64,000 bases of DNA from Massilia soli (GCF_016809835.1 NZ_JAFBIL020000006.1:1-64000); one strand, 5' to 3'; shown: positions 50,236-60,089, numbered from the stretch's first letter. The notes: generated by a model not told the origin, from the letters alone. Numbers and translations: made by a program.

Positions 50236-51250
50236 CTACGACGAGGACGACAGCGCGCAAGCGACGCTGTCGCCGGTCGAACAGGCTGCGATCGTGTTGC
50301 TGAGCATCGGCGAAGAGCCGGCCGCCGCCGTGCTGCGCTGCCTCGACCGCGACGAGCTGATCGAAGTGACCCAGGTGATGTCGCGCATGAGCGGCATCAA
50401 GGTCGACTCGGTGCGCGAAGCGATGCAGAATTTCTTCGACGACTACCGCCAGCAGTCCGGCGTGCACGGCGCCTCGCGCAGCTACCTCAAGCGCTCGCTC
50501 GACCTGGCGCTCGGCAGCGACATCGCCAACAGCGTATTGAACAACATCTACGGCGACGCGATCCGGCCGATGATGGCGCGCCTGCAGTGGGCCTCGCCGA
50601 AATGGCTGGCCGACTACGTCGCCAACGAACACGTGCAGATGCAGGCGGTGTTCCTGGCCTTCCTGCCGCCGGCGCTGGCGTCCCAGATCCTCGAAGCGCT
50701 GCCGCTCGAAGGCCGCGAGCTGGTGCTGCTGAACCTGGCCCGCCTCGACGAGATCGACCGCGACCTCTTGTCCGAGCTGGAAGAGCTGGTGGCGCGCTGC
50801 CTGTCGGCGCTCGACACCCAGAGCGCCAGCGTCGAAGGGGTGCGCCAGGTCGCCGAAATCCTCAACCGCCTGCCGGGCAACCGCGCCGGCATGGTCGAGC
50901 TGCTGCGCGCCCACGATCCGGAGATGGTGTCGGAAATCGAGATGAGCATGTACGACTTCTTCATCCTGTCGCGCCAGAGCGAGCAGACCATCACCCGCAT
51001 CCTCGACGACGTGCCGCTCGACCAGTGGGCGATCGCGCTCAAGGGCGCCGAGCCGGCCGTGCGCGACGCCATCCTGACCTCGATGCCGCGCCGCCAGGCC
51101 CAGAGCTTCGAGGACCTGATGCGCCGCTCCGGCCCGGTGCCGATGAGCCGGATCGAGCAGACCCGCAAGGACATCATGGCCACCGTCAAGGCGCTGGCCG
51201 ACGCCGGCGACATCGAGATCCAGCTGTTCGCCGAGGCAGTCGTCGAATGA
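50216..51250 (+). CDS. fliG: Flagellar motor switch protein FliG
   Basis: Encodes 344 residues from the ATG at 50216. It has the N-terminal FliF-binding domain (SPVEQAAIVLLSIGEEPAAA), the central ARM domain (EIEMSMYDFFILSRQSEQTI) and the C-terminal torque domain with charged residues (LMRRSGPVPMSRIEQTRKDI). It contacts MotA to make rotation. Its stop overlaps the fliH start by ATGA. Confidence 0.96.
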   Translation: MAELNTNYDEDDSAQATLSPVEQAAIVLLSIGEEPAAAVLRCLDRDELIEVTQVMSRMSGIKVDSVREAMQNFFDDYRQQSGVHGASRSYLKRSLDLALGSDIANSVLNNIYGDAIRPMMARLQWASPKWLADYVANEHVQMQAVFLAFLPPALASQILEALPLEGRELVLLNLARLDEIDRDLLSELEELVARCLSALDTQSASVEGVRQVAEILNRLPGNRAGMVELLRAHDPEMVSEIEMSMYDFFILSRQSEQTITRILDDVPLDQWAIALKGAEPAVRDAILTSMPRRQAQSFEDLMRRSGPVPMSRIEQTRKDIMATVKALADAGDIEIQLFAEAVVE

Positions 51251-51933
51251 AGCACTTCCGTCCTTACCACTTCCCGCCGCTGGCACACCGGCAGCCGGGC
51301 GCGCTGGCGCCCTCGCTGGACGCCGCCGGCCAATGGCAGGACGCCGTCAACGACGGTTTCAAGCAGGGACAGCAGGAAGGCTTCGACGCCGGCTACGACG
51401 CCGGCCGCGAACAGGGACTGGCCGCGGCCCACGCCGAAGGCCTGGCCCAGGGCCTGGCCGAAGGCCGCCGCCAGGCGCAGCTGGCCTACGAACAGGCCGC
51501 CAAGCCGGTCGACAGCATGCTCAAGGCGCTCAAGAAGCTGCGCAGCGACTACCGCGCCGCCCAGAGCACCGAGGTCGTCGAGCTGGTCGGCAAGGTCGCG
51601 CGCCAGGTGATCCGCGCCGAACTGGCGCTGCAGCCGGTCCAGCTGCTGGCGCTGGTCGAAGAGACCCTCGCGTCGATGCCGGGCACGCGTGAAGAAGTCG
51701 AGGTCTACCTGAACCCGGAAGAACTCAAGCGCATCACCGAACTCGATCCGAAGCGCGCCAAGAAATGGAATTTGCTGGCCGACCCGGCGATGCAGCCGGG
51801 CGAATGCCGCGTGCGCGCGGGCGACCACGAAGTCGACGCCGGCTGCCACGGCCGCCTGATCGCCGTCATGGAACAAGTGACCACCCAGCTGGAAGCGGCC
51901 GCCGAACACGCGGCCGAGGAACTGGCGGCATGA
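51247..51933 (+). CDS. fliH: Flagellar assembly protein FliH
   Basis: Encodes 228 residues. The N-terminal export-like segment is followed by G-x3-G repeats (NDGFKQGQQEGFDAGYDAGR, then EGLAQGLAEGRR) typical of FliH, and a C-terminal globular stretch that binds FliI. It regulates the ATPase and tethers it to FliN. Overlaps fliG by 4 bp and fliI by 4 bp. Confidence 0.93.
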   Translation: MKHFRPYHFPPLAHRQPGALAPSLDAAGQWQDAVNDGFKQGQQEGFDAGYDAGREQGLAAAHAEGLAQGLAEGRRQAQLAYEQAAKPVDSMLKALKKLRSDYRAAQSTEVVELVGKVARQVIRAELALQPVQLLALVEETLASMPGTREEVEVYLNPEELKRITELDPKRAKKWNLLADPAMQPGECRVRAGDHEVDAGCHGRLIAVMEQVTTQLEAAAEHAAEELAA

Positions 51934-53246
51934 TGGCCCTGGCCGACACCCTGCGCGCACTGGAAATCGGCGATGTGCCGGTGGCCACCCCGACCGGCCG
52001 CCTGGTCGGCGCCTCGGGACTGCTGCTCGAGAGCGTCGGCTGCCGCCTGCACACCGGCCAGCGCTGCCGCATCGAGACCGTCTCGGGCGAGTGGCTCGAC
52101 GCCCAGGTGGTCGGGTTCCGCGACAAGGTGTCGTACCTGATGCCGTTCAAGCAGGCCGCCGGCCTGTCGACCGGCGCCCGGGTGTTGCCGGCGCCGACCG
52201 CCACCGCGCTGCAGATCGGCGACAGCTGGCTGGGCCGCATGGTCAATGGCCTGGGCGAGCCGATCGACAGCCTCGGGCGCCTCGGCGGCGAGCACCGCCT
52301 CGATCCGGTGCCGCCGCGCGTCAATCCGCTGCGCAAGCAGCCGGTGTCCGAGCCGCTCGACGTCGGCGTGCGGGCGATCAATTCCATGCTGACCATCGGC
52401 AAGGGCCAGCGCGTCGGCCTGATGGCCGGCAGCGGCGTCGGCAAGAGCGTGCTGCTCGGCCTGATCACGCGCCAGACCGTGGCCGACGTGGTGGTGGTCG
52501 GCCTGATCGGCGAACGCAACCGCGAAGTGCGCGAATTCGTCGAGATGTCGCTGGGCGAGGACGGCCTCAAAAAAGCCGTGCTGGTGGTGGCGCCGGCGGA
52601 CGATTCGCCGTTGATGCGCATCCGCGCCACCGAACTGTGCCACGCGGTGGCCGCGCACTACCGCGACCAGGGCAAGAACGTGCTGCTGCTGGTCGACTCG
52701 CTGACCCGCTACGCGATGGCGCTGCGCGAAGTGGCGCTGGCGCTGGGCGAACCGCCGGCCACCCGCGGCTATCCGCCGTCGGTGTTCTCGGCCCTGCCGC
52801 AGCTGGTCGAAAGCGCCGGCAACGGCGAAAACCCGGCCGGCTCGATGAGCGCCATCTATACCGTGCTGGCCGAAGGCGACGACCAGCAAGACCCGGTCGT
52901 CGACACCGCCCGCGCGATCCTCGACGGCCACATCGTGCTGACCCGCGAACTGGCCGAACGCGGCCACTATCCGGCCATCGACGTGGCCCAGTCGATCAGC
53001 CGCTGCATGGCGCAGGTGGTGCCGCAGACGCACGCGCTGGCCGCGCGCAAGCTGAAAGCCTCGATGGCGCGCCACGCCCGCGTGCGCGACCTGATTCCAC
53101 TGGGCGCCTATGTGCCCGGCGCCGACCCGGTCACCGACCTGGCGGTGCGCCTGCAGCCGCATATCGACACCTTTCTGTCGCAGGGCACGCGCGAAGCGGC
53201 GCCGCTGGGCGGCTGCATCGAACAACTTGAAGCGATGATGGCATGA
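51930..53246 (+). CDS. fliI: Flagellar export ATPase FliI
   Basis: Encodes 438 residues with a start at either of two adjacent ATG codons. Walker A is GSGVGKS at about residues 167-173; Walker B lies in NVLLLVDSLTRYAMA. Other hallmarks are VVVVGLIGERNREVREFVE and GYPPSVFSALPQLVESAG. It forms a hexamer that unloads chaperones and export cargo. Coupled to fliH and fliJ by 4-bp overlaps. Confidence 0.97.
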   Translation: MMALADTLRALEIGDVPVATPTGRLVGASGLLLESVGCRLHTGQRCRIETVSGEWLDAQVVGFRDKVSYLMPFKQAAGLSTGARVLPAPTATALQIGDSWLGRMVNGLGEPIDSLGRLGGEHRLDPVPPRVNPLRKQPVSEPLDVGVRAINSMLTIGKGQRVGLMAGSGVGKSVLLGLITRQTVADVVVVGLIGERNREVREFVEMSLGEDGLKKAVLVVAPADDSPLMRIRATELCHAVAAHYRDQGKNVLLLVDSLTRYAMALREVALALGEPPATRGYPPSVFSALPQLVESAGNGENPAGSMSAIYTVLAEGDDQQDPVVDTARAILDGHIVLTRELAERGHYPAIDVAQSISRCMAQVVPQTHALAARKLKASMARHARVRDLIPLGAYVPGADPVTDLAVRLQPHIDTFLSQGTREAAPLGGCIEQLEAMMA

Positions 53247-53680
53247 GCCTGAAACACACCATCGACAGCCTGGGCACCCTGGTGCACCTGCGCGGCATCG
53301 AAGTCGACCGCCTGCAGGCCGAGATGGCGGCGCAGCGCGCCACCAGCGCGCGCTACCGCGACAACCTGGCGCGCCTGGACGGCCTGGCGCAAGGCAGCGG
53401 CCCGTCCGGCGCGCTGCCGCTGGCGCTGGCGCTCAACTGCGGCCACTACAAGCAGGCGGTGATGCAGATGGCCGATACCCACCGCACCGACCTGAGCCTG
53501 CATGAGGCGAACATGGCGCTGTCGCAGCGCGCCCTGACCTCGGCCTGGAGCAAGCGCGAGCTGCTCGGCCAGGTGCTGGAACAGAAACAGGACGCGGCCG
53601 ACCTCGCGCAGCAGCGCGTCGACCGCAAGCGCCAGGACGACCTGGCAACCCAGGCCTGGATGGCCGGCCGCACCAAATAA
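53243..53680 (+). CDS. fliJ: Flagellar export protein FliJ
   Basis: Encodes 145 residues, fully helical and charged, forming the expected antiparallel coiled coil. It sits between FliI and FlhA and helps use proton force in export. Sequence is poorly conserved in the family, so the call rests on size, coiled-coil nature and position after fliI (ATGA overlap). Confidence 0.85.
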   Translation: MSLKHTIDSLGTLVHLRGIEVDRLQAEMAAQRATSARYRDNLARLDGLAQGSGPSGALPLALALNCGHYKQAVMQMADTHRTDLSLHEANMALSQRALTSAWSKRELLGQVLEQKQDAADLAQQRVDRKRQDDLATQAWMAGRTK

Positions 53681-53699
53681 CAACAGGACGGGAATCATC

Positions 53700-55079
53700 A
53701 TGGCAATCACTTCACCTACCTACGATCCGGCAACCACCGCTGCCGCGCTGGCGGAAAACTACGTCGCCAAGCGCCAGGAAGTCCAGGCCACCCAAACCAA
53801 GAAGGCGCAAGCCGCGGCCAAGGCGCTCAACGAGCTCAAGGGCGCGATTTCCAGCTACCAGGCCAGCCTGTACACGATGGCCACCAGCACCTCGATCCTG
53901 TCGCGCACCGCCAAGTTCGGCGACGAGGCCTTTGGCAGCGCCAGCGCCACCGCCGCCGCCAGCGCCGGCAGCTATTCGTTCTTCGTCGAGCGCCTCGCCA
54001 CAGCCAGCCAGGTCGCCTTCAGCGCCATCCCGAACGCCGCCAGCAGCTCCGGCACCCTGGGCATCAGCCTGAACGGCGCGCCGTCGTTCAGCGTCGACCT
54101 GAACAGCGCCGACACCGACGGCCTGGCCGGCATGACCACGCGCGAACTGGCGATGGCGATCAACGCCGCGCCGGACAACAAGGGCAAGGTCTCGGCATCG
54201 GTGGTCAACATCAACGGCGTCGCCGAGCTGGTGCTGACGTCGCAGTCGACCGGCGCGGCCGGCACCATCACCCTCGACGCCAGCGGCATCACCGATGCGC
54301 CGCTGCAGGCGGCGCTCGACCCGGCCAACGCGCGCACGCTGGTCGCGGCCCAGGACGCGCTGATCCGCCTGGGCGCCGAGAACGGCACCGCGATCCAGCA
54401 AGCCTCGAATACCTTCACCAATATCGACGGCGTCAGCATGACCTTCACCAAGGCGCATGCGGCGGGTGCGGCCCCGGTCACCATCACGGTAGCCGCCGAC
54501 AACAGCACGACCACCGCCAATGTGCAGAAATTCGTCAACGAATACAACCGCCTGAAATCGGTCATCGACGCCATGGTCAGCGCCGGCAACCCGGCCGAAA
54601 AGAAGGCCGCCGGCGTGTTCTCCGACGATGGCGGGGTGCGCGTGCTGCAGAACCGCCTGGTCAGCATCCTGCGCCAGGCCGGCACCGGCAGCCTGGCCGC
54701 CTACGGCATCACCGCCGCGCGCGACGGCACCCTGTCGCTCGATGCGGCGCGCCTGACCAAGCAGCTGGCAGTGGATCCAAACGGCCTCGACACGCTGATC
54801 GGCAAGGCCTCGGCCACCGCGCCGAGCGGCATAGCCGGCAACCTCGACAGCTACCTGAAACAGTGGAGCAGCGCGTCGAACGGCCAGATCAAGCAGCGCC
54901 TGGAATCCAACGACAAGCTGCTGGTGCGCCTCGAGCAGCGCCAGGAAGAACTCGACCAGCAATACAACGGCGCCTACCAGCGCTACCTGAAGCAGTTCAC
55001 CATGCTGCAGGGCCTGCAAGCCCAGATGAATTCCAGCAGCAGCATGCTCGACGCGCTGTTCGGCAACAAGAAAGATTAA
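53700..55079 (+). CDS. fliD: Flagellar filament cap protein FliD
   Basis: Encodes 459 residues. FliD_N (SPTYDPATTAAALAENYVAK) and FliD_C (NVQKFVNEYNRLKSVIDAMV, LRQAGTGSLAAYGITAARDG) flank a variable centre. The C-terminal helix (QYNGAYQRYLKQFTMLQGLQ) returns to the coiled-coil leg. It caps the growing filament. In Laf naming this is lafB. FliS and FliT follow directly. Confidence 0.95.
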   Translation: MAITSPTYDPATTAAALAENYVAKRQEVQATQTKKAQAAAKALNELKGAISSYQASLYTMATSTSILSRTAKFGDEAFGSASATAAASAGSYSFFVERLATASQVAFSAIPNAASSSGTLGISLNGAPSFSVDLNSADTDGLAGMTTRELAMAINAAPDNKGKVSASVVNINGVAELVLTSQSTGAAGTITLDASGITDAPLQAALDPANARTLVAAQDALIRLGAENGTAIQQASNTFTNIDGVSMTFTKAHAAGAAPVTITVAADNSTTTANVQKFVNEYNRLKSVIDAMVSAGNPAEKKAAGVFSDDGGVRVLQNRLVSILRQAGTGSLAAYGITAARDGTLSLDAARLTKQLAVDPNGLDTLIGKASATAPSGIAGNLDSYLKQWSSASNGQIKQRLESNDKLLVRLEQRQEELDQQYNGAYQRYLKQFTMLQGLQAQMNSSSSMLDALFGNKKD

Positions 55080-55090
55080 GAGAGAATCAC

Positions 55091-55480
55091 ATGTCCCATA
55101 CCGAAGCCTACGGCGATTACCACGCGGTCAACCTCGATGCGCAGACCTCGCGCGCCTCGCCGGTCGAACTGGTGCTGCTGCTGACCGACGGCCTGCTCGA
55201 CGAGCTGGCCCGCGCGCGCGCCCACATCGAGGCGCGCCGCTACGAGCAGAAGGCCGCCAGCATCGACAAGTGCGTCGAGATCATCAACGGCCTGTCGAGC
55301 TCGCTTGACCACGAACAGGGCGGCGAAGTCGTGGCCAACCTGGGCCGCCTGTACGATTTCTGCGCCGGCCGCCTGCACACCGCCGGCATCGCGCTCGACC
55401 CGGTGATGGTCGACGAAGTGGTCAAGATCCTCACCACCATCCGCCAGGGCTGGCTCGGCGTGCAGGCGCGCAATGGATAG
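55091..55480 (+). CDS. fliS: Flagellin chaperone FliS
   Basis: Encodes 129 residues. YHAVNLDAQTSRASPVELVL and LLTDGLLDELARARAHIEAR match the FliS four-helix bundle, with the conserved A-S-P-x-x-L-V-L-L-L start. It binds flagellin C-terminus before export. Corresponds to lafC. Its end overlaps fliT by 8 bp. Confidence 0.94.
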   Translation: MSHTEAYGDYHAVNLDAQTSRASPVELVLLLTDGLLDELARARAHIEARRYEQKAASIDKCVEIINGLSSSLDHEQGGEVVANLGRLYDFCAGRLHTAGIALDPVMVDEVVKILTTIRQGWLGVQARNG

Positions 55481-55790
55481 GCGCGCCGCCATCGACGCGC
55501 TGCGCGACGCGCTGGCCACCTCGGCCGCCGCGCGCGACTGGGAGCGCCTGTGCGGCGCGGTCGCCAACCTGGCGCCGCAGCTGCAAACCATGCTGGCCGA
55601 CGGCCCGTTCGACGCGGCCGAACTGCGCGCCGTCGCGCGCCTGCGCGCCTCGCATGCGCTGGCCGCCAAGGTCTGCGACGAGCAGCGCATGGAAGTCCTG
55701 GCGCGGATGACCGAACTGCAGGACAACAAGGCTGGCTGGATCGCCTACGCGCTTGACCACCAACACGAACTGAGCGAGAACCCGGCATGA
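55473..55790 (+). CDS. fliT: FliD chaperone FliT-like
   Basis: Encodes 105 residues, helical and charged, with no conserved motif readable by eye. Position between fliS and fliK is that of fliT/lafX, and length fits. It should keep FliD soluble. It starts within fliS and overlaps fliK by ATGA. Confidence 0.7.
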   Translation: MDRRAAIDALRDALATSAAARDWERLCGAVANLAPQLQTMLADGPFDAAELRAVARLRASHALAAKVCDEQRMEVLARMTELQDNKAGWIAYALDHQHELSENPA

Positions 55791-56926
55791 ACATGATGAT
55801 CAGTACGCCGACGCCGGGTCCCGCCGCCACCCCGCTGGCGCAGGGCGCGCTTGCCGCAACGGCCGCCCCGGCCGGCGCCGGCGCGGCCGCGCCAGTCACC
55901 GCGTTCGCCGACTGGATGGGCCTGGACCTGTCCGGCGCGCCGCAGGAAGCGGCCGCCCCGGCCGACACCCTGCCTGCCGAACTGCAGGCCGGCGCCGATG
56001 GAGCCGCTGCCGATACCGAGGCCGGCAGCGACGGTGCCGCCGCCGACGGCAGCGCCGCACAGCAACAGGACCGGCCGCTGGCCGAAGAACTGCCGACGCT
56101 GGCGGCGATGATGCCTGCCATGCCGATGCCAATGCCAGTGCCGCTGCAGATGCCGACGCTGGCCGCCGCCGCGCCGGCGCCTGTGCGCAGCGACGCCGCG
56201 CCAGCGCCTGCCGGTGGCGGCGCCGCTGCCGCAAGCCTGACGGCGGCGTTCGCCGCGGCGCCGCGGCCGGCAGCGCCCGCGCCTGCAGCGCTCACCGGTG
56301 CGCCGATGCCGGCAACGCCGTTCCAGATCGCCGCCAAACCGGCCGCAACGGCAGCCGCGGCGCCGGCCACGGCCGCCATCGCCGCCGATGCCCCGGCCGC
56401 CGCCGACGCGCCTTCTCCGGTGGCCGCCAACGGCATCGCGCCATCCCAGCCAGCCGCGCCCGCCACCAGCGAGCTGAAGCTGGCCGCGGCCGCGCCCGCC
56501 GCCTGGCAGCAGCCGCTGCGCGAAGCGCTCGGCGAGCGCCTCCAGCTGCAGCTGTCGCGCAATATCGACCAGGCCGTGATCCGCCTCGACCCGCCCAACC
56601 TGGGCCGCATCGAGATCGCCATCCGCCACATGGCCGGCAGCCTGGAAGTGAATATTTCGGCAACCCACAGCGAAGTGGTGCGCCAGCTCAATACCATCAG
56701 CGAGACCATGCGCAGCGACCTGGCCTCGCGCCAGTTCACCGAGGTGGCGGTCAACGTCACCGGCGCCACCCGCACGCCAAGCGGCGCGCAGCAGGGCTTC
56801 GACCAGCAGGGCCGCCAGCGCCAGCAGGACGGCGCCCCTGATGAGACCGACCCAGGGCGGGCGTTGGCTGAAGCCGGCAATCCGTCATCCACCTTTTCAC
56901 TGAACAGCCGTGAGTCCAGCGTATGA
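55787..56926 (+). CDS. fliK: Hook-length control protein FliK
   Basis: Encodes 379 residues. The first 240 are alanine/proline-rich and disordered, serving as a molecular ruler. The C-terminal domain (residues about 245-335: LQLQLSRNIDQAVIRLDPPN, LGRIEIAIRHMAGSLEVNIS) is the FlhB-interacting substrate switch. Corresponds to lafE. Ends overlap fliT and fliL. Confidence 0.93.
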   Translation: MNMMISTPTPGPAATPLAQGALAATAAPAGAGAAAPVTAFADWMGLDLSGAPQEAAAPADTLPAELQAGADGAAADTEAGSDGAAADGSAAQQQDRPLAEELPTLAAMMPAMPMPMPVPLQMPTLAAAAPAPVRSDAAPAPAGGGAAAASLTAAFAAAPRPAAPAPAALTGAPMPATPFQIAAKPAATAAAAPATAAIAADAPAAADAPSPVAANGIAPSQPAAPATSELKLAAAAPAAWQQPLREALGERLQLQLSRNIDQAVIRLDPPNLGRIEIAIRHMAGSLEVNISATHSEVVRQLNTISETMRSDLASRQFTEVAVNVTGATRTPSGAQQGFDQQGRQRQQDGAPDETDPGRALAEAGNPSSTFSLNSRESSV

Positions 56927-57399
56927 AAATGAAACTTAGCTCCATGCTCGCCTTTGCCGGCGTCGCCCTGTTCAGCGCCGCCATTGCCGGCGGCGCGATG
57001 TGGTGGTACGGCCCGCACGACGCCGTCGCTGGCGCGGCGAGCGCAGAAACGGCCCAGCCGGTGATCGACGAAGACAAGGCGCCAGCCCGCTACGTCACGC
57101 TCGACAAGGTCATTGTGATGTTAAAGCGCAACGCCGGCGACACCCAGGCGCACTACATTTCGACCGACCTGGTGTTGTCGACCACAGAGGAAAACGAGAA
57201 GAAGGCCAAGGAACACCTGCCTATGCTGCGGACCGTTGCGGTGCGCGCCCTGTCAAGCTATGCCATGAATGAAGCGTCGGCGATGACGGTAGAGCAATTT
57301 GCCGACCGCCTGAACACCGCGTTCGAAGCCACTTATGCCGCGGAAAAGACTGCAAAGCCTTTCACCGAAGTCATGATTGGCAAACTGATCATCGAATAA
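56923..57399 (+). CDS. fliL: Basal-body associated protein FliL
   Basis: Encodes 158 residues. One N-terminal membrane helix (LAFAGVALFSAAIAGGAMWW) and a periplasmic stomatin-like FliL domain (RYVTLDKVIVMLKRN, YISTDLVLSTTEENEKKAKE, then TAKPFTEVMIGKLIIE). It supports stator function in swarming. Corresponds to lafF. Confidence 0.92.
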   Translation: MKMKLSSMLAFAGVALFSAAIAGGAMWWYGPHDAVAGAASAETAQPVIDEDKAPARYVTLDKVIVMLKRNAGDTQAHYISTDLVLSTTEENEKKAKEHLPMLRTVAVRALSSYAMNEASAMTVEQFADRLNTAFEATYAAEKTAKPFTEVMIGKLIIE

Positions 57400-57409
57400 G
57401 AAGACCACC

Positions 57410-58180
57410 TTGGCCTACTCCACCGATTACACCGACCATGCCGCCGACTACGCGGCCGACCACGCGGGCGATTACGCCAGCGCGGCGGCCGCGTCCGGCA
57501 TGAGCGCGCGCGAAGAGCAGCAGCAGCTGGTGGCGTATGCGCCGCTGGTCAAGCGCATCGTGCGCCAGCTCGGTGCGCAGGTGTCGGGCGTGATGGGCCG
57601 CGAGGACATGGAACAGATCGGCCTGATGGGCCTGCTGGAAGCGCTGCGCCGCTATGGCATGCCGGACACCGGCTTCGGCAGCTTCGCCAGCCTGCGCATC
57701 CGCGGCGCCATCCTGGATGAACTGCGGCGCATGGACTGGCGTCCGCGCACCGTGCGCCAGGACAGCCACAAGACCCGCGACGCGGTGCGCGCGCTGACCC
57801 GCAAGCTGGGCCGCGAGCCGAGCGCGCAGGAAGCGGCCGACGCGCTGGGCATGACGCTCGATGCCTACCGCCAGCACGAGCTGGACGACAACGCCGGCGA
57901 ACTGCTGAGCTTTGACGAAGTGCTGCAGGAAGCGGCCGAGCAAGCCCATTCGACCCCGGGCCCGGAAGTGGCGTACCTGGTCAGGCGCGGCCTCGAGCAG
58001 GCGCTCGGCGCGCTCGACGAACGCGAGCAGCGGGTGATCCAGATGATTTACGAATTCGAGCTGAGCTACAAAGAAATCGCCGCCGTGCTGGACCTGTCGG
58101 ACGCGCGCGTCTGCCAGCTCAACAAGCAGGCGCTGGGAAAAATGAAGGCCGCCCTGGCTGGCGTCTCGAACACGAAGTAA
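57410..58180 (+). CDS. fliA: Flagellar sigma-28 factor FliA
   Basis: Encodes 256 residues from a TTG at 57410; an ATG at 57500 would give a protein of the usual FliA size and keep all domains, so the start is uncertain. Region 2 (LVAYAPLVKRIVRQLGAQVS; EDMEQIGLMGLLEALRRYGM), region 3 and region 4 (SYKEIAAVLDLSDARVCQLN) are all present. It directs RNA polymerase to late flagellar promoters and is held by the FlgM encoded at 60090. Corresponds to lafS; its place inside this locus implies a private regulon. Confidence 0.94.
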   Translation: MAYSTDYTDHAADYAADHAGDYASAAAASGMSAREEQQQLVAYAPLVKRIVRQLGAQVSGVMGREDMEQIGLMGLLEALRRYGMPDTGFGSFASLRIRGAILDELRRMDWRPRTVRQDSHKTRDAVRALTRKLGREPSAQEAADALGMTLDAYRQHELDDNAGELLSFDEVLQEAAEQAHSTPGPEVAYLVRRGLEQALGALDEREQRVIQMIYEFELSYKEIAAVLDLSDARVCQLNKQALGKMKAALAGVSNTK

Positions 58181-58196
58181 AAGAAAAGGAAACATC

Positions 58197-59129
58197 ATGC
58201 AACAAGTCGTCGGCATTTTCATCGTCCTGGGCTGCGTCTTCGGCGGCTTCGCCCTGATGGGCGGCACCTTCGAGGCGATCTTCCACCCGGTCGAGGTGTT
58301 GATCATCGGCGGCGCCGGCCTGGGCGCGCTGGTGCTGGGCAACCCGACCCACGTGCTCAGCGAGATGGCTTACCAATTGCGCAAGATCGTCATGCGCAAG
58401 AAGCCGAGCTCGGAATCGCAGCGCCAGCTGCTGCTGTTGATGTATGAATTGCTGCAGACCGCCGCCGGCGGCCTGAAGGCGCTCGACGCCCACGTCGAAG
58501 ACCCGGCCGCCAGCCCGGTATTCCAGCGTTATCCGCTAATCCTGGAAGAGCCGAAGCTGATCGCCTTCATCGTCGACAACTTCCGCCTGATGGCAATGGG
58601 CAAGATCAACGCGCACGAGCTCGAAGGCGTGCTGGAGCAGGAACTCGAAGCCATTCACGAAGAGCTGGTGCAGCCGTCGAAGTCGCTGCACAAGATCGCC
58701 GAAGCGATGCCCGGTTTCGGCATCCTGGCCGCGGTGCTGGGCATCGTGATGGCGATGAACTCGGTGGCCGGCGGCGCCGACGCCGGCGAGATTTCGGCCA
58801 AGGTGGGCGCGGCGATGGTCGGCACCTTCCTCGGCATCTTCTTCTGCTACGGCGTGCTCGACCCGATCAGCAACATGATGAAGCAGCTGGTCAACGAAGA
58901 AGCGGCCAACATGGAAACCGTCAAGGTGGTGCTGGTCACCCACGTGTCGGGCAAGCCGGCGCTGCTGGCGATCGACGCCGGGCGCCGCCTGGTGCAGCTC
59001 AACATCAAGCCGAGCTTCGCCCAGCTCGAGAGCTGGATCAATGCGATGGGCGGCGGTGACGACGACCTGGCGCCGCCGCGCCGCCGTCAGGGCGATGGCC
59101 GGGGAGATGCGCGTGCAAAAGCCGCATGA
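58197..59129 (+). CDS. motA: Flagellar stator protein MotA (LafT)
   Basis: Encodes 310 residues. Membrane helices at both ends of the motor domain (VVGIFIVLGCVFGGFALMGG; PGFGILAAVLGIVMAMNSVA; AMVGTFLGIFFCYGVLDPIS) enclose a large cytoplasmic loop. It conducts ions with MotB and pushes FliG. It overlaps motB by 23 bp. It is slightly longer than most MotA through its basic C-terminal tail. Confidence 0.95.
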   Translation: MQQVVGIFIVLGCVFGGFALMGGTFEAIFHPVEVLIIGGAGLGALVLGNPTHVLSEMAYQLRKIVMRKKPSSESQRQLLLLMYELLQTAAGGLKALDAHVEDPAASPVFQRYPLILEEPKLIAFIVDNFRLMAMGKINAHELEGVLEQELEAIHEELVQPSKSLHKIAEAMPGFGILAAVLGIVMAMNSVAGGADAGEISAKVGAAMVGTFLGIFFCYGVLDPISNMMKQLVNEEAANMETVKVVLVTHVSGKPALLAIDAGRRLVQLNIKPSFAQLESWINAMGGGDDDLAPPRRRQGDGRGDARAKAA

Positions 59130-60054
59130 CAAGAAGCACGGCGAGCATGCGGTCATCAAGCGCGCTGGCCGCAAGCATGCCGAAGACGACCACGGCGGCG
59201 CCTGGAAAGTGGCGTTCGCCGACTTCTGCCTGGCGCTGATGGCGCTGTTCCTGGTGCTGTGGCTGATGGCCGCGCGCGAACAGCAAAGCCTCAAGGCGGT
59301 GGTGCAGGAAATGAGCAGCAGCTATACCGACGCCGCCGGCCACAAGCCGAGCATCGGCGGCGGCCCGCGCGGCAGCCTGATCGAGCGCTTCGCCCTGCCC
59401 CACCACGGCGATTCGAACAGCCCGGACAGCGGCCAGCAGCGCCGCATGTACGACAGCCCGTCCGACCTGGCCGAACTGTCGAAGGTGCTGGCGGCGATGA
59501 GCGCCGACGCCGGCCTGGCGTCGAACCTGGAAGCGGTGGTGATGCCGTACGGCCTGCGCGTGATGCTGCATGACACCGAGAAGCAAGGCATGTTCATGCT
59601 CGGCAGCGCCAAGCCGACCGAGCGTTTCGTGGCGCTGCTGGACAAGATGGGCCCGCTGTTTGCCAAGATGGAAAACCAGATGCTGATGGTTGGCCACACC
59701 GATTCGCTGAAGTACGCCGACGACCCGGACGGCCGTTCCAACTGGACCCTGTCGTCGGCACGCGCGATGGCGGCCCGCGCCGTCCTGATGCGCGGCGGCA
59801 TGCACACCGAAAGCGTGCTGCAGGTGGTCGGCATGGCCGACCGCTCGCCGCTCGATCCGGCCAATCCGGCGGCGTCGACCAACCGCCGCATCGAATTGCT
59901 GATCTTGACGCGCAAGCAGGCCGACAGCGTCGCTGCGATGTTCGGTCCGCGCACCAAGGGCCAGGCCCTGGTGCCGGGCGCCGACGTCGGCCTGGCCGAA
60001 CCGGCCGAGCTCGACCAGCTGCGCGGCAATCTGACGGGCGCCAAGGCGCAATAA
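59107..60054 (+). CDS. motB: Flagellar stator protein MotB (LafU)
   Basis: Encodes 315 residues from the ATG at 59107, behind GGGGAG. The single membrane helix FADFCLALMALFLVLWLM carries the ion-binding Asp39. The C-terminal OmpA-like domain (NQMLMVGHTDSLKYADDPDG, SARAMAARAVLMRGGM, NRRIELLIL) binds peptidoglycan. The Y-x-D-F-to-W helix is of the proton-type family, so proton use is likely. Confidence 0.95.
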   Translation: MRVQKPHDKKHGEHAVIKRAGRKHAEDDHGGAWKVAFADFCLALMALFLVLWLMAAREQQSLKAVVQEMSSSYTDAAGHKPSIGGGPRGSLIERFALPHHGDSNSPDSGQQRRMYDSPSDLAELSKVLAAMSADAGLASNLEAVVMPYGLRVMLHDTEKQGMFMLGSAKPTERFVALLDKMGPLFAKMENQMLMVGHTDSLKYADDPDGRSNWTLSSARAMAARAVLMRGGMHTESVLQVVGMADRSPLDPANPAASTNRRIELLILTRKQADSVAAMFGPRTKGQALVPGADVGLAEPAELDQLRGNLTGAKAQ

Positions 60055-60089
60055 CTATGACGATTCAATCCAGGACCCGAGGTCAACGC